A program made the position numbers and the translations under genes. This document shows, one piece after another, positions 1-4,452 of a stretch of DNA of 5,417 bases (its first letter is position 1; every line of letters starts with the position of its first letter). The notes under the pieces were generated by a model. The model saw nothing but the letters and a program-made list of their open reading frames with translations. It had not been told where the DNA came from and ran no database searches. The stretch is from Chitinophaga pinensis (GTDB lineage Bacteria; Bacteroidota; Bacteroidia; AKYH767-A; OLB10), in NCBI GenBank assembly GCA_945872015.1, contig CAMBYJ010000146.1:1-5417 (forward strand), given 5' to 3'.

Positions 1-57
1 CTTTCGACTATTCAAAAAACAAGTTGAACTAAGTAAACATTCATTATTTTAAAATTT

Positions 58-65
58 TACTTTTG
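58..65 (+). promoter_or_regulatory. Possible -7 promoter box upstream of the tRNA-Arg region
   Basis: TACTTTTG fits the Bacteroidota -7 consensus TAnnTTTG at every fixed position. I see no matching TTTG/TTG element 19-20 bases upstream, so the call rests on one box. Transcription from here would cover the 5' tRNA fragment at 109, the intact tRNA-Arg and the first terminator, giving a leader of roughly 120 bases before the tRNA. A short hairpin (CACT 66-69 with AGTG 74-77) follows. Bases 1-57 are AT-rich and show no gene. Confidence 0.3.
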
Positions 66-108
66 CACTGCAAAGTGTTTTGACTTTGATTTCATATTTC
101 AAATTTTA

Positions 109-166
109 TGCACCCGTAGTTTGCTTCGGCGAAAGCTCAGCACGGCGCATTGCATAGAATGATAGA
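109..166 (+). pseudogene. Degenerate 5' fragment of tRNA-Arg
   Basis: Bases 109-121 (TGCACCCGTAGTT) are identical to 188-200, the base before the intact tRNA-Arg plus its acceptor 5' strand and start of the D arm. Bases 154-166 match the tRNA at 208-220 (D arm into anticodon stem) in 12 of 13 positions. The 7 tRNA bases that should lie between are replaced by 32 unrelated GC-richer bases (122-153), which contain small self-complementary stretches such as GCTT/AAGC. No anticodon loop, T arm or 3' acceptor strand follows, so this cannot be a working tRNA. It is best read as the remnant of a duplicated tRNA gene, possibly with an insertion. Chance similarity of the second block is possible; the first block is much firmer. 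Confidence 0.5.
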
Positions 167-188
167 AGTTAAAGAGTAAATATAAACT

Positions 189-265
189 GCACCCGTAGTT
201 CAATTGGATAGAATGACAGATTCCGGTTCTGTTGGTTGTGGGTTCGAATCCCGCCGGGTGCACCA
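189..265 (+). tRNA. tRNA-Arg (anticodon CCG), CCA encoded
   Basis: A full cloverleaf can be drawn. The acceptor GCACCCG (189-195) pairs at all seven positions with CGGGTGC (255-261). The D arm is GTTC/GAAT, closing with one G-T pair. The anticodon stem ACAGA/TCTGT is perfect, the loop at 221-227 is TTCCGGT, and the anticodon CCG at 223-225 reads CGG codons. A five-base variable loop (233-237) follows, then the T stem GTGGG/CCCGC around TTCGAAT (243-249). The discriminator is A262 and CCA (263-265) is in the gene. This tRNA serves a GC-rich arginine codon in an AT-rich genome, so it may be a minor isoacceptor. Broken pieces of it lie on both sides: a 5' piece at 109-166 and a 3' piece at 418-433. 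Confidence 0.97.
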
Positions 266-385
266 GTAAGCAAAAAATCAAAAAGGCGAAGCCAAGGAAT
301 AAAGCTTTTGCGAATTATGCTCGCATAAATGAGCATAAAGATTTGTTTCGCGCAGACTGAAAGTCTGCTTTTGGTTTTTTATTTC
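250..385 (+). repeat. Direct repeat, copy 1: tRNA 3' end, trailer and terminator
   Basis: Copy 1 of a 136-base direct repeat; copy 2 starts exactly 168 bases later at 418. The outer blocks are almost unchanged: 250-296 matches 418-463 apart from one A in an A run, and 354-385 is identical to 522-553. The centre (297-353) differs strongly in sequence but has nearly the same length. Copy 1 contains the T-stem 3' strand, acceptor 3' strand and CCA of the intact tRNA. A possible fold is a closing helix (A-tract 272-283 with 369-380), a GGC/GCC hairpin (285-293), a long arm (310-314/347-351 capped by TATGCTC 316-322 with GAGCATA 331-337), and the terminator hairpin. The pairings are seen in the sequence; a role as RNA is inferred. 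Confidence 0.85.
352..380 (+). terminator. Rho-independent terminator of tRNA-Arg
   Basis: GCAGACT (352-358) pairs with AGTCTGC (362-368) in a seven-base stem with a three-base GAA loop, followed by TTTTGGTTTTTT (369-380). It lies 87 bases past the tRNA CCA and probably ends the tRNA transcript. Read leftward, the same element presents GGC-TTC-GCC (285-293) followed by a T-rich run, so it may also act weakly on the other strand. Confidence 0.8.
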
Positions 386-417
386 CCACTTGGCGAGGCG
401 GGAAGAACGTAGATAAC

Positions 418-553
418 CCCGCCGGGTGCACCAGTAAGCAAAAATCAAAAAGGCGAAGCCAAGAAAAAAATGTTTGCGCGAACTAAGCTTGCTTAAGTGA
501 GCAAAAAACTTTTTTGCTTGTAGACTGAAAGTCTGCTTTTGGTTTTTTATTTC
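418..553 (+). repeat. Direct repeat, copy 2: orphan tRNA 3' end, trailer and terminator
   Basis: This copy starts with the tRNA-Arg 3' end (418-433, including CCA), but no tRNA body precedes it. The 32 bases between copies (386-417) do not resemble a tRNA, although GGCGGG at 397-402 can pair with CCCGCC at 418-423. The outer blocks match copy 1; the centre (464-521) has diverged. The centre still folds differently: GCTTGC 487-492 pairs with GTGAGC 497-502 around TTAA, and 461-469 can pair with 510-519 with one bulge. In the third hairpin C353 of copy 1 is T521 here, so a C-G pair becomes T-G and pairing is kept. Origin could be tandem duplication of a tRNA unit followed by loss of the body, or a small element that used the tRNA 3' end as its attachment site. 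Confidence 0.85.
520..548 (+). terminator. Second copy of the tRNA terminator
   Basis: GTAGACT (520-526) pairs with AGTCTGC (530-536), with one T-G pair near the base, and is followed by TTTTGGTTTTTT (537-548). The T tract runs into the stop codon (547-549) of the leftward lipoprotein pseudogene, so it would end rightward transcription before that gene's antisense strand is read. A further inverted repeat, GCAAAAAA/TTTTTTGC, lies at 501-517. Confidence 0.75.
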
Positions 554-787
554 TTAATCAAATACGAGTCAATCCAAATTGAGTCGGACTCTGGAGCATA
601 CTTTTTATAATTGGATGTGTTCTTAAATCTCCTAATTGCTTCCAAAGTATCTTGATTCATCATTTTGATTGATTCAGATCTTATAGCTGTGTAATCCTCA
701 ATAGTTTTAGAATAGTGAATTACAAACTCATATTTCGGAGATCTGCATGAAATAAAAACAAAAGATAAGCAAGGTTAATTTTCTCAT
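547..787 (-). pseudogene. Small lipoprotein gene with one-base frameshift in the signal peptide
   Basis: The leftward reading starts at ATG 785-787 with MRKLTLLIF, then leaves the frame and stops at TGA (728-730) after 19 residues. Dropping one base from the A runs of the + strand at 754-763 joins it to a long open frame. The repaired protein has 79 residues and begins MRKLTLLIFVFISC: positive residues, a hydrophobic stretch, and a lipobox with Cys14 as the lipidated residue. The length of 241 bases is 80 codons plus one extra base, which fits one insertion. The mature part (RSPKYEFVIHY onward, ending SYLIKK) is charged and soluble-looking, and I do not recognise a family. As drawn it would be an outer-membrane or periplasm-facing lipoprotein if repaired. 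Causes could be a real mutation, a sequencing error in a homopolymer, or +1 slippage at TTTT. The lipobox continuing across the break makes a former gene likely. Confidence 0.7.
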
Positions 788-904
788 ATTATTTTCAGCA
801 TCCATCAGAGTTTAAAAATATCAAAAAAAACAGTCCGCTTATTTTAAGATTGAAAAGCAACAATAGATTTATTTTCTACTTTAGAAGATTAATAATTATT
901 ATTC
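788..904. other. Divergent intergenic region between two broken lipoprotein genes
   Basis: These 117 AT-rich bases should hold promoters for both flanking genes. For the rightward gene the best -7 candidate is TACTTTAG at 877-884, one base off TAnnTTTG and 20 bases before its ATG, without a well spaced upstream element. For the leftward gene I find only weak candidates. A run of eight A at 823-830 is the only other notable feature. Confidence 0.35.
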
Positions 905-1438
905 ATGAAAAATGTTTTGTCTGCACTAGGACTCCTTTTAGTTTTTATTTAAACATCGAGTTGTAGTCATAAAATCAAAACTTATCAGATCAAAGATCAG
1001 CTATCATTTGATTGTCCTGTTAAAATTGACACTGCACCTGAACTATTTACTATTTTAAAATCAATTAATAAAAATGTAGTTTATTTCGGTGTGATTAATA
1101 ACAACGATAATCGCTATATGCTATCAGTAGCAAAGTATACAGCTGATGAACCTACAACTATCGATACAGCTTTTTTTGATTTTACTGCAAATGAAAGACC
1201 CGACAATCAAATGGGCGACTATCAAATTTTAGGTGCAGGAAAATACGTGAAAGACAACTACACTTACTATCGTAAAATAAGTTGCAACAATGGAACTATT
1301 GTAAATGTGATGTTTTATGTGATGAAAGAAAACAAAAGCAATTACTTATACGAATTTAAAATGAATGGCTCCTTCGATCAAAAAGATTATATGATTGATG
1401 TGCTTGAAAAAACAGTAAGAAGTGTGGAGTTTGAGTGA
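905..1438 (+). pseudogene. Lipoprotein gene with in-frame TAA in the signal peptide
   Basis: From ATG 905 the reading is MKNVLSALGLLLVFI, then TAA at 950-952, then TSSCSHK in the same frame, open to the TGA at 1436-1438. Lys2, a hydrophobic stretch and a Cys at codon 20 form a typical lipoprotein signal; only codon 16 spoils it. Without the stop the product would be 177 residues. The frame downstream is intact, and the first start codon other than ATT after the break is GTG at 1091, too far in to be a natural start. The C-terminal pattern, with alternating strands and a final helix ending in RSVEFE, faintly recalls PsbP/Mog1-like folds, but I do not recognise the family. Since the flanking frame is the same, this is a substitution and not an indel. 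It could be a recent nonsense mutation, a suppressed or read-through codon, or a base error. Confidence 0.75.
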
Positions 1439-1449
1439 GTGATCCCGTT

Positions 1450-2031
1450 TTACTTCTTCTTCTCCTCCTTCCACATCTCGGCAGCTACCGTTAATTCGTT
1501 GTACCATTCTTCGCCGTATTTGCGTGTTAGCGACTCTTTCAAAAATTGAAATACCGGGACTTTTAAACTCTTGCCTAATTTGCAAGCTGGTGCACATACA
1601 TCCCAACGGTCATAATTTAAAGCATCGTAGTTTTTAAGCTTCTTAATTCGCACTGGATACAAATGACAAGAGATTGGTTTCTTCCACGGAATTTGTCCAT
1701 CGTAATAGGCTTTTTCAAATGCACATTTTGCAATGCCGTTTTCAAAAATAGTAAAGGCACATTCTTCGTTTCCATTTATCAAAGGAGTTACCCAATCGCC
1801 TTCATAGTCCTTCACATATAAGCCCTGTTCTTCTAAATCTTTCAATGCACGTTTTTGCAACAAAGGCTTTACAATCGGATAATATTTCTCAATCTCTTTT
1901 AATTCCGATTTATCTAAAGGCGCACCATAGTCGCCAGCAATACAGCACTCGCCCTTGCATTTATTTAAATCGCATACAAAATGTTCTTCTAAGAGCTCTG
2001 TGGAGATTAATGTCTTGCCAATTTCAATCAT
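1450..2031 (-). CDS. DUF3109 family cysteine-rich protein
   Basis: This 193-residue protein matches what I know of DUF3109, a family common in Bacteroidota and of unknown biochemical function; the related YkgJ-type proteins are described as putative metal (zinc or iron) chelators. It has nine cysteines: Cys20, Cys25, Cys29 and Cys30 near the N-terminus (CDLNKCKGECC), Cys91, Cys103, Cys122 in the motif SCHLYP, and Cys146 and Cys150 in CAPAC. That arrangement fits a metal or iron-sulfur site, which is inference. There is no signal peptide or membrane segment, so it is probably cytoplasmic. The C-terminus is rich in Lys and Glu. The start is ATG at 2029-2031, and length is as expected for the family. 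It converges on the broken lipoprotein gene with 11 bases between the stops and no clear terminator, and diverges from the thioesterase across 76 bases. Confidence 0.9.
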   Translation of the reverse strand: MIEIGKTLISTELLEEHFVCDLNKCKGECCIAGDYGAPLDKSELKEIEKYYPIVKPLLQKRALKDLEEQGLYVKDYEGDWVTPLINGNEECAFTIFENGIAKCAFEKAYYDGQIPWKKPISCHLYPVRIKKLKNYDALNYDRWDVCAPACKLGKSLKVPVFQFLKESLTRKYGEEWYNELTVAAEMWKEEKKK

Positions 2032-2060
2032 GATTGTAAAATTAGATAATCCTACAGTAT

Positions 2061-2092
2061 TTTCGTGTTACGATCAATAAAATCTATCTTTG
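2061..2092 (+). promoter_or_regulatory. Promoter of the acyl-CoA thioesterase gene
   Basis: TTTCG (2061-2065) resembles the -33 element and is followed after 19 bases by TATCTTTG (2085-2092), an exact TAnnTTTG box. Transcription would begin a few bases later, leaving a leader of about a dozen bases before ATG 2108. The box overlaps an upstream in-frame TTG (2090), which makes that codon an unlikely start. TatD has the same element spacing at 3649-3680. Confidence 0.65.
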
Positions 2093-2107
2093 CAAAAAAT
2101 ATTTTTT

Positions 2108-2620
2108 ATGTTGAAAGCTAAAACAGCCGCTGAAAGTCTTGCAATTCATACTGAAATTGTATTGCCCAACGACACTAACACTTTAGGAAATCTTATGGGA
2201 GGTCGGTTATTGCATTGGCTTGATATTACCGCTGCAATTTCAGCACACCGTCATTGTAATCGTGTTGTAGTAACGGCATCTGTAAACAATGTTTCTTTTA
2301 ACCAACCAATTAAACTTGGTGATATTGTTACGCTTCAAGCGAAAGTTTCCCGCTCTTTTAATTCTTCGATGGAAGTTTTTATTGATGTATGGGTAGAAGA
2401 CAATATGAATAGCAAGAAAATAAAATGCAACGAAGCTATTTACACTTTTGTAGCTGTTGATCAAATCGGGCGACCTATTCATGTGCCTGAATTATTACCA
2501 GAAAGTGATGAAGAGAAACAACGTTTTGCAGGAGCATTACGCAGACGACAATTATCACTGATTCTTTCAGGAAAAATGAAACCGGAAGAAGCGAACGAGT
2601 TAAAAGCTTTATTTGTTTAA
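2108..2620 (+). CDS. Acyl-CoA thioesterase, hotdog fold (YciA/ACOT type)
   Basis: The 170-residue product belongs to the single-hotdog acyl-CoA thioesterases (YciA, bacterial relatives of ACOT7), which hydrolyse acyl-CoA to free acid and CoA in the cytoplasm, usually as oligomers. The family signature is clear: VLPNDTNTLGNLMGG at residues 18-32, with Asn24 in the position of the conserved Asn; HWLD at 36-39, with Asp39 as the likely catalytic acid; the RHCNRVVVTASV strand (48-59); and SSMEV (86-90). A charged tail (PESDEEKQRF, then ALRRRQ) follows the fold, as in Bacteroidota homologues. Substrate chain length cannot be read from sequence. I chose ATG 2108 because the promoter -7 box lies over the TTG at 2090 and homology begins after the ATG. 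The 3' end overlaps the convergent glycosyltransferase gene by 12 bases. Confidence 0.93.
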   Translation: MLKAKTAAESLAIHTEIVLPNDTNTLGNLMGGRLLHWLDITAAISAHRHCNRVVVTASVNNVSFNQPIKLGDIVTLQAKVSRSFNSSMEVFIDVWVEDNMNSKKIKCNEAIYTFVAVDQIGRPIHVPELLPESDEEKQRFAGALRRRQLSLILSGKMKPEEANELKALFV

Positions 2621-3601
2621 AAAGCGGTTAGCCGCCACCGTTATTTCTGAAACATCAATTTTATTCATGCAATCGAAGTGGCCCTTCGGACATTTTGCAA
2701 ATCCTATTTTTGAACAAGGTCGGCAGTTGACGTCCTTTGCTTCAACAATTATACTGTTGGAATAATTCTCAGGCATGTAAGGAGTCATACCAAAAGCAGG
2801 TACTGTATTTCCCCAGACAGAAATAATATTTCTATTAAAAGCAGATGCGATATGCATCATGCCTGTATCATTACTAATAACCATTTTTGCTTGTGATACA
2901 ATTGCTGCCGATTGCAGCAAACTGTATTTTCCACATGCATTGTAAACGATATCGCCACAAGCATTTTCAATTTCAGAAGCAACAACAGCATCGTTTTTAT
3001 CTCCTACAATTACTACAGGGAAATTTAATTGCTTAATGACTTCTATCCACTTATTAGTAGGAAATCTTTTTGTTGCATGATTAGCTCCAATCACAGCCAC
3101 CCAATAACCAGTATGAAAAGTAGCAGGCAATAGTTTATCGTTGGATAGTACAGTATCATCAAAATAAAAATTTAATCCTTCGCCATCATTCAACACGCCT
3201 AAATGCTCAACTGTTTTTAAATATCGATTCACAATATGTGTTGCGGGCAAGCGATTCATTTTTAGATTAACCAGCAACCACTTTTCGAAATTCAATTTAT
3301 TGAAAGAAGATGACTTTACTTTCAAAGCTTGCTTGATTCTCCACGTGCGTAAGTTGGAGTGCAAGTCAATGATCTCATCAAACTTCTCTGCTTTCAACTG
3401 CGGAATAACATCTTTCAACGAACCATCCGTGGTCCATACTTTATCGATAAACGGATTGTTGGCTACTACACTTTGAAACGATTGCTTAGTTAAAAAGTGG
3501 ACTTCTGCACCAGGAACTTGCTGTTTAAGCATTCGCAAAACGGGAGATGTTAGAACAATATCTCCGATAGAACTAAAACGAATGACTAAAAATTTTGGCA
3601 A
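2609..3601 (-). CDS. Glycosyltransferase family 9 (heptosyltransferase-like)
   Basis: This 330-residue protein has the two-domain GT-B layout of family 9 (lipopolysaccharide heptosyltransferases WaaC, WaaF and relatives), which move a sugar from a nucleotide donor to an envelope glycan on the cytoplasmic side of the inner membrane. The N-terminal domain opens with VIRFSSIGDIVLTSPVLR (6-23), the usual family start, including Asp14. The C-terminal domain has SNDTGMMHIASAF (243-255), the conserved nucleotide-sugar site. Near the end is a cysteine cluster, Cys293, Cys296, Cys304 and Cys311, seen in many family 9 members. The sugar and acceptor cannot be told, and no other glycan gene lies in the window. 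Length is normal. The start is TTG at 3599-3601: no in-frame ATG lies nearby upstream, MPKFLVIRF matches the family N-terminus, and a perfect -7 box lies 16 bases ahead. Confidence 0.93.
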   Translation of the reverse strand: MPKFLVIRFSSIGDIVLTSPVLRMLKQQVPGAEVHFLTKQSFQSVVANNPFIDKVWTTDGSLKDVIPQLKAEKFDEIIDLHSNLRTWRIKQALKVKSSSFNKLNFEKWLLVNLKMNRLPATHIVNRYLKTVEHLGVLNDGEGLNFYFDDTVLSNDKLLPATFHTGYWVAVIGANHATKRFPTNKWIEVIKQLNFPVVIVGDKNDAVVASEIENACGDIVYNACGKYSLLQSAAIVSQAKMVISNDTGMMHIASAFNRNIISVWGNTVPAFGMTPYMPENYSNSIIVEAKDVNCRPCSKIGFAKCPKGHFDCMNKIDVSEITVAANRFLNK

Positions 3602-3617
3602 GGCTTTATATTTTAAA

Positions 3618-3625
3618 CAAAGATA
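3618..3625 (-). promoter_or_regulatory. -7 promoter box of the glycosyltransferase gene
   Basis: On the minus strand this reads TATCTTTG, the same octamer as the thioesterase promoter and an exact TAnnTTTG. It ends 16 bases before the TTG start at 3601, much like the 15 bases in the thioesterase. I find no good -33 match at the usual spacing, so only the -7 box is claimed. Confidence 0.5.
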
Positions 3626-3648
3626 ATTTTTATCTCTTAAAATCAGCT

Positions 3649-3680
3649 TTTCGGTAGTTAAGGAAAATGCAGTAAATTTA
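3649..3680 (+). promoter_or_regulatory. Promoter of the tatD-asparaginase pair
   Basis: TTTCG (3649-3653) is followed after 19 bases by TAAATTTA (3673-3680), one mismatch from TAnnTTTG. Only four bases separate the box from ATG 3685, so transcription should begin at or very near the start codon. The mRNA would then be leaderless or almost so. The region is shared with the divergent glycosyltransferase promoter. Confidence 0.5.
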
Positions 3681-3684
3681 CCTC

Positions 3685-4452
3685 ATGCAATTAGTGGATA
3701 CCCATTTACATTTATACGCTGAGGAGTTTCATGACGACAGAAAGCAGGTGATTGATGCAGCCATACAAAATGGTGTTACCAAAATGTTCTTACCGAATAT
3801 CGATAGCAGTACAATTCATTCGATGATGCAGCTTTGTCACGATTATAGTGAGAATTGTTTTCCGATGATGGGATTGCATCCTTGTTATGTAAACGATACC
3901 TATGAGAAAGAATTAAAACAGGTAGAAGCAGAATTAAAGTCAGGGAAGTATTATGGAGTTGGTGAGATTGGAATGGATAAACATTGGGACTTAACGCATA
4001 TTGAAGCACAAACAAAAGCACTCACCAAGCAATTAATCTGGGCTTATGAAATGGAACTTCCCGTTGCTTTACATACACGTAATTGCACCGGTGATGTTAT
4101 TGAGTTAATCCAACAGTTAAACATCAAAGGATTAAAAGGAATATTTCATTGCTTTGGCGGAACTTTAGAAGAAGCTAAACAGATTGTTGATATGGGAATG
4201 CTGTTAGGAATTGGTGGTGTAGTTACATTTAAAAACAGCGGACTTGATGAAGTGATTCGTGAGATAGATTTAAAGCATATTGTTCTGGAAACGGACGGGC
4301 CTTATTTAGCTCCTGCCCCTTTCCGAGGAAAAAGAAATCAGCCTGCCTATTTAATTCATATTGCTGAAAAAATTGCAGACCTAAAACAATGCGGATTAGA
4401 AGAGATTGCAAAAATTACTACCGCTAACGCAGTAACCCTATTTGAATTATGA
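3685..4452 (+). CDS. TatD family metal-dependent hydrolase
   Basis: The 255-residue product is a TatD-family TIM-barrel metal hydrolase. Family members are cytoplasmic, with Mg-dependent DNase or 3'-5' exonuclease activity, and some relatives act as D-aminoacyl-tRNA deacylases. All expected metal ligands are visible: His7 and His9 (DTHLHL), Glu94 (GVGEIGMD), His130 (ALHTR), His155 (FHCFGG) and Asp204 (LETDGPYLAP). Length is typical and there is no signal peptide. ATG 3685 puts the HxH motif at the usual position near the N-terminus. The stop codon TGA overlaps the ATG of the asparaginase gene in ATGA (4449-4452), so the two are one transcription unit and probably translationally coupled. The exact substrate is not decided by sequence. 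Confidence 0.95.
   Translation: MQLVDTHLHLYAEEFHDDRKQVIDAAIQNGVTKMFLPNIDSSTIHSMMQLCHDYSENCFPMMGLHPCYVNDTYEKELKQVEAELKSGKYYGVGEIGMDKHWDLTHIEAQTKALTKQLIWAYEMELPVALHTRNCTGDVIELIQQLNIKGLKGIFHCFGGTLEEAKQIVDMGMLLGIGGVVTFKNSGLDEVIREIDLKHIVLETDGPYLAPAPFRGKRNQPAYLIHIAEKIADLKQCGLEEIAKITTANAVTLFEL

Noticed and set aside
99..281. Leftward 60-residue open frame across the tRNA
   Set aside because: It is the antisense of the tRNA-Arg and its 5' fragment; such frames are common false calls over tRNA genes.
418..433. Second tRNA gene
   Set aside because: Only the acceptor 3' strand, part of the T stem and CCA are present; no 5' acceptor strand or anticodon arm precedes it.
250..553. CRISPR array or integrated phage between att sites
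   Set aside because: There are only two copies, the interval is 168 bases, and it holds no integrase or other gene.
1091..1438. A separate 115-residue protein starting at GTG 1091
   Set aside because: The same frame is open back to 953 and joins the lipoprotein signal at 905 across one stop codon, so 1091 is internal.
905..1438. Alternative genetic code or routine TAA read-through
   Set aside because: Other genes here end normally at TAA (thioesterase, DUF3109, glycosyltransferase), so TAA works as a stop in this genome.
1346..1606. Leftward 86-residue open frame, and similar frames at 1845-2033, 2240-2482, 3776-4021 and 4229-4411
   Set aside because: Each lies over a well supported gene in another frame and shows no recognisable motif.
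2090..2107. TTG start at 2090 for the thioesterase
   Set aside because: The codon lies in the exact -7 promoter box and adds residues without family similarity; ATG 2108 fits better.
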